This document shows, piece after piece, positions 42,358-53,202 of a stretch of 64,000 nt of DNA; position 1 is the first letter of the stretch, and every line of letters begins with the position of its first letter. The stretch comes from Buchnera aphidicola (Brevicoryne brassicae) (GTDB taxonomy: Bacteria > Pseudomonadota > Gammaproteobacteria > Enterobacterales > Enterobacteriaceae), in contig NZ_CP034882.1 in assembly GCF_005082825.1 (NCBI RefSeq), forward strand, positions 133,932 through 197,931, in the 5' to 3' direction. A program made the translations under genes and the position numbers. Below the pieces are notes generated by a model. That model worked only from the letters and a program-made list of their open reading frames with translations, was not told the origin of the DNA and did not search any database.

Positions 42358-43322
42358 TTTGGTCAAAAACAAATATATTTGGAATAATTTTTTGTTTATC
42401 AAAAATTATTCTTATTTTATTTTTAATAATTTTTTCTGCTGCTATGTTAAGTGTTGTTGAACGTAGATTATTAGGATTATTTCAAAATAGACATGGACCT
42501 AATCGAGTAGGTTGGGGAGGTAGTTTACAACTTTGTGCTGATATGGTAAAAATTTTGTTTAAAGAAGACTGGATACCCCCATTTAGTAGAAAATTTGTTT
42601 TTGTTTTATCACCAGTAATTGCTTTTGTTTCTTTATTATGTGTTATTCCAATTATTCCATTCACATCTCATTTTGTTATTATTGATTTAAATATAGGAAT
42701 TTTGTTTTTTTTAATGATGGCTAGTTTATCGGTTTATTCTATTTTATTTGCTGGTTGGTCTAGTAATAATAAATATTCATTGTTAGGAGCAATGCGTGCT
42801 TGTGTTCAAACTTTAAGTTACGAAGTGTTTTTAGGTTTATCATTAATGGGTGTAGTCATTCAATCAGGATCTTTTAAAATTTTAGATATTGTAAATAATC
42901 AAAAAGATATTTGGAATTTTTTTCCGCAGTTTTTTGGTTTTTTAACTTTTTTTATAGCAGGTTTGGCTGTATGTCATAGACATCCTTTTGATCAACCGGA
43001 ATCTGAACAAGAATTAGCTGATGGTTATCATATTGAATATTCTGGAATGAAATTTGGTTTATTTTTTATTGGAGAATATATTTCTATTATTACGATTTCG
43101 TTATTAATAGTTACAATTTTTTTTGGTGGCTGGTTTGGGCCTTGGATACCTGGTTTTATATGGTTTTTTTTAAAAACGCTATTATTTATTTTTATTTTCA
43201 TTTTAATACGAGCTTCTTTACCTAGACCAAGATACGATCAAATGTTGTCATTTGGATGGAAATTTTGTTTGCCGTTAACATTATTTAATTTGCTATTAAC
43301 TGCTTTTTTTATATTATTATAA
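42354..43322 (+). CDS. nuoH: NADH-quinone oxidoreductase subunit H
   Basis: Membrane subunit at the quinone-channel junction. 322 residues (E. coli 325), about eight hydrophobic helices. Conserved loops are intact: [19 protein letters not shown] with the arginines, the acidic channel block [23 protein letters not shown] split over loop 5, and [13 protein letters not shown] near the C-terminus. Translation is coupled to nuoG. Confidence 0.97.
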   Translation: MIWSKTNIFGIIFCLSKIILILFLIIFSAAMLSVVERRLLGLFQNRHGPNRVGWGGSLQLCADMVKILFKEDWIPPFSRKFVFVLSPVIAFVSLLCVIPIIPFTSHFVIIDLNIGILFFLMMASLSVYSILFAGWSSNNKYSLLGAMRACVQTLSYEVFLGLSLMGVVIQSGSFKILDIVNNQKDIWNFFPQFFGFLTFFIAGLAVCHRHPFDQPESEQELADGYHIEYSGMKFGLFFIGEYISIITISLLIVTIFFGGWFGPWIPGFIWFFLKTLLFIFIFILIRASLPRPRYDQMLSFGWKFCLPLTLFNLLLTAFFILL

Positions 43323-43344
43323 TTTTTAAGAGATGTTTTTATTT

Positions 43345-43887
43345 ATGATGTTAAAAAATATCATTATTGGATTTTTCACACAAATAAGAAGCATTTTTAT
43401 GATTGGTTGTAATATTTTTTCAAAATCTGAAACTAAATTATATCCTGAAGAAAAAGTGCATCTTTCTCCTCGTTATAGAGGTCGTATTATATTAACTCGT
43501 AATATAGATGGAAAAGAACGTTGTGTTGCCTGTAATTTATGTGCAGCAGTTTGTCCTGTAGATTGTATTTCCTTACAAAAATCTGAAAACATTAATGGTC
43601 GTTGGTATCCAGAATTTTTTAGAATTAACTTTTCTCGTTGTATATTTTGTGGTTTATGCGAAGAAGCATGTCCCACAGCTGCTATTCAATTAACTAATGA
43701 TTTTGAATTATCTGATTTTAAAAGAAAAGATTTAGTATATGAAAAAAAAGATTTATTAATCGCAGGTCCAGGTAAGTATCCAGATTATAATTTTTATAAT
43801 TTTTCTGGTGTCTCCATAAAAGAGAAAGGTACAGGTGAATTAGATTCTGAATCTAAACCTATTGACGTGAAGAATTTGTTACCATAA
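43345..43887 (+). CDS. nuoI: NADH-quinone oxidoreductase subunit I
   Basis: Ferredoxin-like subunit with clusters N6a and N6b. Starting at ATG 43345 it has 180 residues, the E. coli length, and [10 protein letters not shown] aligns with MTLKELLVGF; the ATG at 43333 would add four residues. AAGAG lies 11 bases upstream. Cluster ligands: C60, C63, C66, C70 ([12 protein letters not shown]) and C99, C102, C105, C109 ([12 protein letters not shown]). Ends [10 protein letters not shown] as in E. coli. Twelve bases before nuoJ. Confidence 0.96.
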   Translation: MMLKNIIIGFFTQIRSIFMIGCNIFSKSETKLYPEEKVHLSPRYRGRIILTRNIDGKERCVACNLCAAVCPVDCISLQKSENINGRWYPEFFRINFSRCIFCGLCEEACPTAAIQLTNDFELSDFKRKDLVYEKKDLLIAGPGKYPDYNFYNFSGVSIKEKGTGELDSESKPIDVKNLLP

Positions 43888-43899
43888 GGAAAATTTTTT

Positions 43900-44415
43900 A
43901 TGGAATATATTTTTTATATATGTTCATTTATAGCAGTGATTTCTACTTTTTGTGTAATCATTCAAAAAAATGCGGTATATGCCTTGTTGTATTTAATAAT
44001 CTCTCTTTTGTCAATAGCTGGTGTGTTTTTTTCACTTGGTGCATTTTTCGCTGGTGCTTTAGAAGTTATTATTTATGCAGGGGCTATTATAGTACTATTT
44101 GTTTTTGTTATTATGATGCTGAATCTTGGTGATGAATACGATATAAAAGAAGAAAAATTTTTTATGCCTGTTTTTTGGATTATACCTAGTATTTTATCAT
44201 TAATATTATTATTATCAATGAGTTATGCAATATTTTTTTTAAAAGAAAAAAAAATAGAGGGAATTTTAATTGATTCAAAAATGGTAGGTGTTAGTTTATT
44301 TGGTCCTTATGTGTTATTAGTTGAATTGTCTTCAATTCTTTTACTTTCTGCTTTAGTTGTTATTTTTCATATTGGAGGAGAAAAAAAACATTTAAATAAA
44401 AAATATTATAATTAA
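43900..44415 (+). CDS. nuoJ: NADH-quinone oxidoreductase subunit J
   Basis: Membrane subunit with five predicted helices. 171 residues (E. coli 184). The third-helix segment AGALEVIIYAGAIIVLFVFVIMML, which contains the pi-bulge, is conserved. AAGGA at 43886-43890, overlapping the nuoI stop, is nine bases before the ATG. The C-terminal tail is shorter and lysine-rich. Confidence 0.95.
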   Translation: MEYIFYICSFIAVISTFCVIIQKNAVYALLYLIISLLSIAGVFFSLGAFFAGALEVIIYAGAIIVLFVFVIMMLNLGDEYDIKEEKFFMPVFWIIPSILSLILLLSMSYAIFFLKEKKIEGILIDSKMVGVSLFGPYVLLVELSSILLLSALVVIFHIGGEKKHLNKKYYN

Positions 44416-44445
44416 TTAATTAATTTTTATAAAGGATGATAATTT

Positions 44446-44748
44446 ATGATTTCTTTATTTCACGGATTATTTCTATCATTAGTGCTATTTCTTTTGGGTT
44501 TAACGTCTTTAATAGTTCGACGTAATATATTATTTATATTAATTAGCTTAGAAATAATGATGAATGCTGTTGGATTGGCGTTAATAGTCGTTGGTAGTTA
44601 TTGGCAACAAGCAGATGGTCAAATAATGTATATATTTGTTATTACTTTAGCTGCGACAGAAGCCGGAATAGCATTAGCACTATTACTTCAATTTTATAGG
44701 CGTCAAAAAACATTAAATATTGATATTTTAAGCGAGATGCATGGATGA
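44446..44748 (+). CDS. nuoK: NADH-quinone oxidoreductase subunit K
   Basis: Three-helix membrane subunit, 100 residues as in E. coli. The two membrane glutamates needed for proton pumping are present: one in [13 protein letters not shown] (about residue 36) and one in [13 protein letters not shown] (about 72). AAGGA precedes the ATG. The stop overlaps nuoL by four bases. Confidence 0.97.
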   Translation: MISLFHGLFLSLVLFLLGLTSLIVRRNILFILISLEIMMNAVGLALIVVGSYWQQADGQIMYIFVITLAATEAGIALALLLQFYRRQKTLNIDILSEMHG

Positions 44749-46601
44749 ATATTATTTTTTTAACAATTTTTTTACCTTTAATTGGATTTTTGTTTTTATC
44801 TTGTTCACAAGATGTATTTTCTAAAAGAAATACATCTTATATAGGTATATTTTCAATATTTTTATCATTTATCATTACTTTTTTTTATGGAAGAAACCTT
44901 ATTACAAATACTGATCAAGTATTTACTCAAAAATTATGCAATTGGGTCTATATTAAAGAATTTAAAGTAGATTTCAGTATTCTTTTAGATGAATTGTCTT
45001 TGAGTATGTTACTTATGGTTACAGGTGTTGGTTTTTTAATAAATATTTTTTCTTCTTGGTATATGAAAAATAAAGAAGGTAATTCACGTTTTTTTGCTTA
45101 TACTAATTTATTTATAGCAAGTATGTCAGTACTAGTATTAGCAGATAACTTTTTATTTATGTATCTAGGATGGGAAGGAGTTAGTGTATGTTCTTATTTG
45201 TTAATTGGTTTTTATTATACTAAAAGTAAAAATAATTTTTGTGCTTTAAAGGCATTTATTTTAACTCGTATTTCTGATGTGTTTTTAGTTATTGCAATGT
45301 TTTTAATATACCAAGAATATGGTACTTTTAATTTTCAAGAAATTAAATTTCTATCAAGTTTTTTAAATATAGAAAATTTTTATGGTTTAAATTTTATCAC
45401 ACTGTTTTTATTAATAGGAGTAATTGGCAAATCTGCACAGTTTCCATTACAAACTTGGTTGTCAGATGCTATGGTTGGTCCTACTCCTGTTTCAGCTTTA
45501 ATACATGCAGCTACTATGGTAACTGCCGGTGTTTATTTAATAGCACGAACACATTTTTTATTTTTATTAACTCCAGATACATTATATCTGATAAGTGTGA
45601 TTGGAATAATTACAATATTAATTTCTAGTGTTTCTGCTTTATGTCAACATGATATAAAATGTATTTTAGCTTATTCGACTATGAGTCAAATAGGTTATAT
45701 GTTTTTAGCATTAGGTGTAAAGGCATGGAGTGCGGCTATTACCCATTTAATTATTCATGCAGTATTTAAAGCCTTGTTATTTTTGTCTGCGGGTTCATTA
45801 ATTATATTATGTCAAAATGAAAAAAATATATTTAAATTAGGTGGTTTACGAAAAACACTGCCTTTTTTATATTGTAGTTTTATAGTAGGAGGTGCATCTT
45901 TAAGTTCTTTTCCTTTAGTAACATCAGGATTTTATAGCAAAGGTGATATCTTATTTAATGTTTTACAAAATGGGTATAATAATTTGTTTTTAATTGCTTT
46001 ATTTTGTTCATTTTTAACTGCTTTGTATACGTTTAGAATGATTTTTGTTGTTTTTCATAGGGATGTTACTCATAAAGTAACTTCTTATAATAAAGTATTA
46101 CATAATATACCTTATATACCTTTATCAATTCTTTTATTTTTTTCTACTTTTTTTGGTACATATATATTCCCTCAGTTACTAAATGTATTTCCTCAATCTA
46201 ATTTATTGGTAGGTGATAAATTTATATTAGAAATGATATCTAGTATATTATCTATTTTTGGAATATATTTATCTTATTATTTTTGGATTCAAAATCCAGA
46301 TCTTATTGATCGTTTATTTAAAATTAAATATATAAAAAATATACATTATTTTTTTTTAAAAGGATGGTTTTTTGATTTTATTTATAAAGTTTTATTTATA
46401 AATTTTTATTTATATATATCTAAAATATTATCTTGTGATCCTTTAAATAAAATAATTTGTTTTTTTGTAAAAACAATACATTTTTTTAGTTTTTATTTAT
46501 TAAAAACTAGTAGTGGTTACGTAAGGTTTTATATAGTTTCAATGGTATTGGGTGTGAATTCAATTTTTATATTAACTTTAATTTATTGGTTTTCTTTTTA
46601 A
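44745..46601 (+). CDS. nuoL: NADH-quinone oxidoreductase subunit L
   Basis: Antiporter-like proton-pumping subunit with the long lateral helix. 618 residues (E. coli 613). Hydrophobic throughout, with [18 protein letters not shown] (pumping glutamate), [23 protein letters not shown] (key lysine) and [16 protein letters not shown] intact. The C-terminal third (about 480-600), which should form the lateral helix and last membrane helix, is lysine- and phenylalanine-rich and diverged. Coupled to nuoK. Confidence 0.96.
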   Translation: MNIIFLTIFLPLIGFLFLSCSQDVFSKRNTSYIGIFSIFLSFIITFFYGRNLITNTDQVFTQKLCNWVYIKEFKVDFSILLDELSLSMLLMVTGVGFLINIFSSWYMKNKEGNSRFFAYTNLFIASMSVLVLADNFLFMYLGWEGVSVCSYLLIGFYYTKSKNNFCALKAFILTRISDVFLVIAMFLIYQEYGTFNFQEIKFLSSFLNIENFYGLNFITLFLLIGVIGKSAQFPLQTWLSDAMVGPTPVSALIHAATMVTAGVYLIARTHFLFLLTPDTLYLISVIGIITILISSVSALCQHDIKCILAYSTMSQIGYMFLALGVKAWSAAITHLIIHAVFKALLFLSAGSLIILCQNEKNIFKLGGLRKTLPFLYCSFIVGGASLSSFPLVTSGFYSKGDILFNVLQNGYNNLFLIALFCSFLTALYTFRMIFVVFHRDVTHKVTSYNKVLHNIPYIPLSILLFFSTFFGTYIFPQLLNVFPQSNLLVGDKFILEMISSILSIFGIYLSYYFWIQNPDLIDRLFKIKYIKNIHYFFLKGWFFDFIYKVLFINFYLYISKILSCDPLNKIICFFVKTIHFFSFYLLKTSSGYVRFYIVSMVLGVNSIFILTLIYWFSF

Positions 46602-46681
46602 TGGTTTTTGTACTTTTTCTAAAAATAAAAATCACTTCTATTCATTAAATATTTATAGTGGATAATAGGAATATACGTGTA

Positions 46682-48199
46682 ATGTTACTTTCTTTATTAA
46701 TCATAATTCCATTTTTTAGTAGTTTTTTGTCTTTTTTTTCCTATAAATTAAATAAAAATATACCTCGTTGGATTGCTTTGACCGGAATATTATTTACATT
46801 GTTAGTTATAATTCAAATTTTTCTTGAAAAAAATTATTATTTTGTTCCAGTGTTGCACTATCCTAATTGGGATTATCAATTTAAAATACCTTGGATACCA
46901 CAATTTGGTATTGAGTTTAATATTGCAATTGATGGTTTTTCAATCATAATGTTAATTTTTTCTTCTTTTTTATCTATAATAGCCATTATTTCTTCATGGA
47001 ATGAAATTAAGCAAAATGAAGGTTTTTTTTATTTTAATTTTATGTTGGTTTTAACTTCGATAATTGGTGTTTTTATTGCTGTTGATCTTTTTTTGTTTTT
47101 CTTTTTTTGGGAAATAATGTTAATTCCAATGTATTTTTTAATATCTTTATGGAGTAATGAAATTCAAAAAGAAAAAAGGTATTCTGTAGCTAATAAATTT
47201 TTTATATATGGACAAATTTCTGGTTTAATATTATTGTCATCTATTTTATTATTAGTTTTTAACTATTATCAAGATACTAATATATTAACCTTTAATTATA
47301 ATTTATTACTTGATCACTCAATTAATAAATATATAGAATATGTAATTATGCTAGGATTTTTTTTAGCATTTTCTATAAAAATGCCTATTGTCCCATTTCA
47401 TGGATGGTTGCCTGATATTCATACTAAATCTTCATATTGTGGTACAGTAGAGATTATATGTGTTTTATTAAAAACAGCCCCCTATGCTCTTTTGAGGTAT
47501 AATTTAGTCCTTTTTCCTTATTCAACAGAAAAATTTGCTCCAATAGCAATGTATTTAGGTATTATAAGTATATTTTATGGTGCTTGGCTTGCTTTTTCTC
47601 AAACAAATATTAAAAAATTGATTGCTTATTCTTCAATTTCTCATATGGGATTAATCTTAATTGGTATTTATAGCAATAATGAAATTGCACTTCAAGGAGT
47701 TGTAATTCAAATGCTATCAAATAGTATATCTACTGCAGCTTTGTGTATTATATCTGGTCAACTCTATAAACGTTTAAAAACTCAAGATGTTCGTCAAATG
47801 GGAGGATTGTGGTCGTACATTTATTGGATTCCTGGTTTTTCGTTATTTTTTGCTTTAGCAAATTTAGGTGTTCCTGGTACAGGAAATTTTATTGGTGAGT
47901 TTTTAATTTTATCTGGAATGTTTCAGACTTTTCCATTTATATCTGTATTTGCAACAATAGGTATTGTTTTTTCTTCTATTTATTCTTTAAATTTTATCCA
48001 AAAAATTTTTTACGGTTCTTCTAAAAAAAAATTCCCTATTTTTTTTGTTAATAAACAAGAATTATGGATAATAATAGTACTAATTTTTATGTTAATTTTT
48101 TTAGGTCTTAATCCGCAAAGAATTATAAACACTTCGTACAATTCCATACATAACATTCAAAAAAAGTTTAATAATTCTATTTCAAAAATAAGGTTATAA
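46682..48199 (+). CDS. nuoM: NADH-quinone oxidoreductase subunit M
   Basis: Antiporter-like pumping subunit. ATG 46682 gives 505 residues beginning MLLSLLIIIP, parallel to E. coli MLLPWLILIP (509 residues); AGGA sits 11 bases upstream. A GTG at 46658 is in frame but would add eight residues absent from the family. FFFFWEIMLIPMYF (pumping Glu), KMPIVPFHGWLPD and VLLKTAPYALLR (lysine) are kept. The loop after GWLPD reads IHTKSSYCGTVEI, where E. coli has AHSQAPTAGSVDL, a marked change in an otherwise rigid motif. Confidence 0.95.
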   Translation: MLLSLLIIIPFFSSFLSFFSYKLNKNIPRWIALTGILFTLLVIIQIFLEKNYYFVPVLHYPNWDYQFKIPWIPQFGIEFNIAIDGFSIIMLIFSSFLSIIAIISSWNEIKQNEGFFYFNFMLVLTSIIGVFIAVDLFLFFFFWEIMLIPMYFLISLWSNEIQKEKRYSVANKFFIYGQISGLILLSSILLLVFNYYQDTNILTFNYNLLLDHSINKYIEYVIMLGFFLAFSIKMPIVPFHGWLPDIHTKSSYCGTVEIICVLLKTAPYALLRYNLVLFPYSTEKFAPIAMYLGIISIFYGAWLAFSQTNIKKLIAYSSISHMGLILIGIYSNNEIALQGVVIQMLSNSISTAALCIISGQLYKRLKTQDVRQMGGLWSYIYWIPGFSLFFALANLGVPGTGNFIGEFLILSGMFQTFPFISVFATIGIVFSSIYSLNFIQKIFYGSSKKKFPIFFVNKQELWIIIVLIFMLIFLGLNPQRIINTSYNSIHNIQKKFNNSISKIRL

Positions 48200-48205
48200 T
48201 GAGTA

Positions 48206-49672
48206 ATGATAATAAATATACAACAATTAACAGCATTTTTACCTTTTTTTATTGTTATTTTTTCTTTAACAACAGTTATATTATCTATTTCTTATAGTCG
48301 AAATCATTTTTTTACTGCTGTGTTTGTTATATTAAGTTTTATAGCTGTATTCTTTTCATTATTTTTTTTAACTTCACAAGTTCCATTAGATGTAGGTATT
48401 TTATTTCATATTGATGGTTATTCTATTTTTTATATAGGAATGATTATAATTGCTAGTATTAGTACATGTGTTTTTTCATATCCTTCTTTAGTAAGGTATC
48501 CTTATAATAAAGAAGAATTTTATTTATTAATATTAATTTCAAATTTAGGTGCAATTTTATCGATTGTGTCTAATCATATGTCTTCTCTATTTATTAATAT
48601 TGAGATTATGTCTATACCAATGTTTGGTTTAATTGCTTATTTTAATAATAAAAAACATTCTTTAGAATCTGCATTTAAATATGTAATTTTATCTAGTATT
48701 GCGTCTAGTTTTTTACTATTAGGTATTTCATGGGTTTATTCTATATCTGGAAATTTAAGTTTTTCATCTATTAATCATGTTTTAAACATCATATCTTTAA
48801 ATGAAAAATTAGTCGTTGTATTTGGTATTATTATGATATTGATATCTTTGTTTTTTAAATTATCAATTGTACCATTTCATTTATGGACTCCTGATGTTTA
48901 TCAAGGAACTCCTTCAGTAGTATTGTCTTTTTTTTCTACTGTTGGTAAAATTTCTACTTTTGGTATTTTATTACATTTTTTATCTCATATTTCTAGTTTA
49001 AATAACAACATTTTATATTTTTTATTATCATTGATTACTATTTTTTCCATGTTAATTGGAAATTTAATGGCACTTTTTCAAAATAATCTTAAAAGGTTTT
49101 TTGGGTATTCTTCAATTTCTCAATTAGGTTATCTTTTTGTGGTACTCTTAGTATCAAAAAATAATTATTTATTATCTTTAGAAGCTAGTTCAATTTATTT
49201 ATGTGGTTATTTATTTAGCAATATAGCATATTTTGGTATTATTAATTTAGTTTCTAATTTTTATAATAATAGTGTTAACTCTATATCTTCATATAAAGGA
49301 TTTTTTTGGTCAGAACCAGGTTTATCTAGTATATTAACTCTTGTTTTGCTTTCTTTGGCTGGTTTTCCAATGACTTTAGGATTTATTGGAAAATTTTATA
49401 TATTATCAATTATTATAAAAGAGCATTTATGGATAGTAGGAATTTCTTTTTTAGTTAGTACTATATTAGGTTTTTATTGTTATTTGAGAATTATTATTAA
49501 TTTATATTTAGATCCATCAAATATATTATTAGGACAAAAGTTGAATATATTCAAAAATTGGTTATATGCTCCTTCAGCAATAATTATATTTTTTTCAGCA
49601 ATGATAATTTTAATATTAGGTGTATATCCAAATCCGTTAATTAATTTTATTAAATTAATGTCATTTTTATAA
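48206..49672 (+). CDS. nuoN: NADH-quinone oxidoreductase subunit N
   Basis: Third antiporter-like subunit of complex I. 488 residues (E. coli 485). Conserved blocks: YPYNKEEFYLLILISNLGAI, ESAFKYVILSSIASSFLLLG, FKLSIVPFHLWTPDVYQGTP and LAGFPMTLGFIGKFYIL. Begins six bases after nuoM stops. An ATG at 48200 is in another frame. Last gene of the nuo operon. Confidence 0.96.
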   Translation: MIINIQQLTAFLPFFIVIFSLTTVILSISYSRNHFFTAVFVILSFIAVFFSLFFLTSQVPLDVGILFHIDGYSIFYIGMIIIASISTCVFSYPSLVRYPYNKEEFYLLILISNLGAILSIVSNHMSSLFINIEIMSIPMFGLIAYFNNKKHSLESAFKYVILSSIASSFLLLGISWVYSISGNLSFSSINHVLNIISLNEKLVVVFGIIMILISLFFKLSIVPFHLWTPDVYQGTPSVVLSFFSTVGKISTFGILLHFLSHISSLNNNILYFLLSLITIFSMLIGNLMALFQNNLKRFFGYSSISQLGYLFVVLLVSKNNYLLSLEASSIYLCGYLFSNIAYFGIINLVSNFYNNSVNSISSYKGFFWSEPGLSSILTLVLLSLAGFPMTLGFIGKFYILSIIIKEHLWIVGISFLVSTILGFYCYLRIIINLYLDPSNILLGQKLNIFKNWLYAPSAIIIFFSAMIILILGVYPNPLINFIKLMSFL

Positions 49673-50332
49673 TTTTTAAAGATAAAATTATTAATTTTTA
49701 AAATTTATTTTTTAGGATATAAATAGTAATTTATATCTCTTTTATGAAAATACTTTGGATTTTTTTATTGTTAATGTGAGTAATATTTGTAATAGATAAT
49801 TATATTTATAATACAAAAATCTTTAAAAAATTATTATTTTTATCAATTTTACTGGTTTTTATCTTTATTTTTTGTTTCTTTCTTTAAAAATATGTTTTAA
49901 TAACAATTCCAAGAAAAAAACATTATAATACCTCGCATCCCTAAGATTTTTAGAGTTGCTAAAAATATTGATGATGAAAATGTTTTTTTACTGCTTTATT
50001 TTTATTTTTGATTTCCCTAAAATTAAGTGATATTTGATTTTCTGTAGATAGTATCCCGCTATTTTTTTCTATCTTTTATTATAGAAAAAAATATCATAAT
50101 TGAATATGGATTATCAATTGTTTTAATTTTTATAAGTATAAAAATACTCCTCAAAAAATTTTTTTATTATTTCAATTTTTTTTACATTGTTTGTTATATT
50201 GATAATTTTATTTACTACATTTATTAACAATACTATTTTACATTATAAAAAAATTTTATGTTTTTATGATATATGTAAATTGTTATAAAAAATACAAGTC
50301 TTCTTTTATATAAAACAAATAAAAATAATAAT
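49673..50332. other. 660-base gene-free stretch between nuoN and folC
   Basis: The longest non-coding interval of the window. It holds a weak hairpin just after nuoN (49715-49743), a possible eroded reading frame at 49744-49887 interrupted by TGA at 49777-49779, and otherwise AT-rich sequence with stops in every frame. I recognise no tRNA, no repeat and no protein remnant that I can name. It is most easily read as a decayed gene plus the folC promoter region. Confidence 0.6.
49715..49743 (+). terminator. Possible terminator of the nuo operon
   Basis: A 10-bp AT-rich stem (49715-49724 with 49729-49738, one G-U) with a four-base loop is followed by CTTTT. Position directly after nuoN fits an operon terminator, but the stem is weak. 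Confidence 0.5.
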
Positions 50333-51604
50333 ATGATTATTAAAAACAACACCTTATCTATATGGTTAAAATATTTAGAACAATTTGATAAGAAAGTAAG
50401 AAATCTTTACGAATTAAAATCTATAGCAAAAAGATTAGATCTTTTGAGTTTTAAAACGTTTATTTTTACTGTTGCAGGTACTAATGGGAAAGGTACAACT
50501 TGCGCAATGTTAGAAGGAATATTTTTAAATGCAGGTTATCAAGTTGGACTATATACTTCTCCTCATTTAATAAGCTATTTAGAAAGAGTTAGAATTAATG
50601 GGTGTTTTCTAACTGAAGAAGAACATATATCTTCCTTTAAGAAGATAGAATTTGCAAGAAAAAAAACTATTTTGACTTATTTTGAATTTATTACACTTTC
50701 ATCATTAATTTTATTTAAAAAACATTCTTTAGATATTCTAATACTAGAAGTAGGACTAGGAGGAAGATTAGATGCTACTAATATTATAGATTCTAATTTA
50801 TCTATAATTACTAATATAGGAATAGATCATACAAATATTTTAGGAAAAAATCGTTCAAGTATTGCACGTGAAAAATCTGGTATTTTTAGAAAAAACAAAA
50901 TTTCTGTAATTGGAGAAAAAAACATCCCAGACTCCATGAATCAAATAGCGCAAGAAAAAAACGCAATATTAAAAAAAATTAATATAGATTGGTTTTGGAA
51001 AAAAAATAATTATAGTTGGAGTTTTATTCATTCAGATGTTCAGTTTTTTGATTTACCTATAACTCAAATACCTCTTTCTAACGCTGCTATTGCATTATCG
51101 GCACTATACTATTCAGGTTTTAAGATTAGTGAAAAAATTATAAGAAAATCTCTTTTAACTATTAATTTACCAGGTAGATTTCAAGTTATTTCTTCTTTTC
51201 CTAATATTATTCTTGATGTAGCTCATAATCCAGATGCAGCTTTATATTTATCAAAAAAAATTGATGAAATTCCTTTAAAAGGAAAAATATATGCAATAAT
51301 AGGTATGTTTCGCGATAAAGATATTTCAGGCATTGTTTGTCCTTTAAAGAATAAAATTCATTATTGGTATGCAGCACCTTTGAGGAATGTTCGAACTGCT
51401 ACTATAAATGAATTAAAAAAAGCATTACCTAAAAATAATACATTTTTCTCAGATAGTATTGATACATGTTATAAGGAATTATATAAAATAGTAAAAAAAG
51501 AAGATACTATTTTAGTTTTTGGGTCTTTTCTTGCTGTTGCAGAATTTATTTTTTCGAAAAATATAGACAAAAAAATAGGTTTACAAAATGTATGTTTTTT
51601 ATAG
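50333..51604 (+). CDS. folC: Dihydrofolate synthase / folylpolyglutamate synthase
   Basis: Adds glutamate to dihydropteroate and further glutamates to folates. 423 residues (E. coli 422). Mur-ligase-like: ATP-binding loop VAGTNGKGTTCAMLEGIF, YTSPHLISYLERVRING, the metal/ATP segment EVGLGGRLDATN, NIGIDHTNILG and the C-terminal domain from LPGRFQVI with DVAHNPDAA. No strong Shine-Dalgarno. The end overlaps the start of cvpA by 13 bases. E. coli has accD before and dedD after folC; neither is present here. Confidence 0.96.
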   Translation: MIIKNNTLSIWLKYLEQFDKKVRNLYELKSIAKRLDLLSFKTFIFTVAGTNGKGTTCAMLEGIFLNAGYQVGLYTSPHLISYLERVRINGCFLTEEEHISSFKKIEFARKKTILTYFEFITLSSLILFKKHSLDILILEVGLGGRLDATNIIDSNLSIITNIGIDHTNILGKNRSSIAREKSGIFRKNKISVIGEKNIPDSMNQIAQEKNAILKKINIDWFWKKNNYSWSFIHSDVQFFDLPITQIPLSNAAIALSALYYSGFKISEKIIRKSLLTINLPGRFQVISSFPNIILDVAHNPDAALYLSKKIDEIPLKGKIYAIIGMFRDKDISGIVCPLKNKIHYWYAAPLRNVRTATINELKKALPKNNTFFSDSIDTCYKELYKIVKKEDTILVFGSFLAVAEFIFSKNIDKKIGLQNVCFL

Positions 51605-52058
51605 ATTATATTATTATATTTACTCTTTTACTTTCTTTTTTGCTTGGATTAATACGTGGTTTTTATAAAGAATTTTTATCTTCTTTTTTTTGGTTTTTTA
51701 ATTTTTATTTTTTAAATAATTATTATTATTTTAGTTCTTTTTATGAAAATGCTTTACAGGATATTTTTCTTTCAAAAAAAAGTTTAATATTTATGTTAAT
51801 AATTTTTTTTTTGTTGTTAAAAAACTATTAAATTGTTTTTTAAAGAATATAATTAAAAAAATTGATTTTTTTTATTTTAATATTATTTTAGGAGGTTTTT
51901 TTGGAGTTTTTCGTGGTGTAATATTCGTGTTTTTTTTTCTTTTTATTTTTAAAAATCTTAGTATTTCTATTTATAACGATTACATGAAAACTTCTATTTT
52001 TATTTTTGTTTTTTTTGATATTATTAATGATTTTTTAGAATTATTTAATAGTTTTTAA
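51592..52058 (+). pseudogene. cvpA: cvpA, interrupted by a frameshift in a T10 run
   Basis: Inner-membrane protein needed in E. coli for colicin V production and envelope homeostasis. The 5' frame reads MFFIDYIIIFTLLLSFLLGLI-type sequence to a stop at 51829-51831 (79 residues). From 51801 the -1 frame is open to TAA at 52056-52058 and encodes the rest of the family: ILGGFFGVFRGVIFVF aligns with E. coli VLGVCFGALRGVLIVA, ending in a hydrophobic segment. The switch falls at ten T residues (51803-51812); one additional T joins the frames to give about 155 residues (E. coli 162). Either a recent pseudogene or a gene expressed through transcript slippage. Overlaps folC; dedD and purF, its E. coli neighbours, are absent. 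Confidence 0.8.
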
Positions 52059-52059
52059 A

Positions 52060-52103
52060 ACTAAGCACATTATTTATAATAAAAAAATTATAGTGTGCTT
52101 AGT
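52060..52103 (-). terminator. Hairpin terminator between convergent cvpA and prs
   Basis: A 14-bp stem (52060-52073 with 52090-52103, one G-U) with a loop of A/T residues. On the minus strand it is followed by TTTT, which suits the end of prs; it begins one base after the cvpA stop on the plus strand, so it probably serves both. Confidence 0.75.
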
Positions 52104-52145
52104 ATTACATATATTTAAAGATCTTTAAAAAACACAATAAAATTT

Positions 52146-53126
<981 letters not shown>

Positions 53127-53202
53127 TTAATTGTATTTTTTGTTTTTTTGTCAAATTTTAAAAAAATTTGATGTATAAATTCGTATAAAAATTTTTTCTT
53201 AA

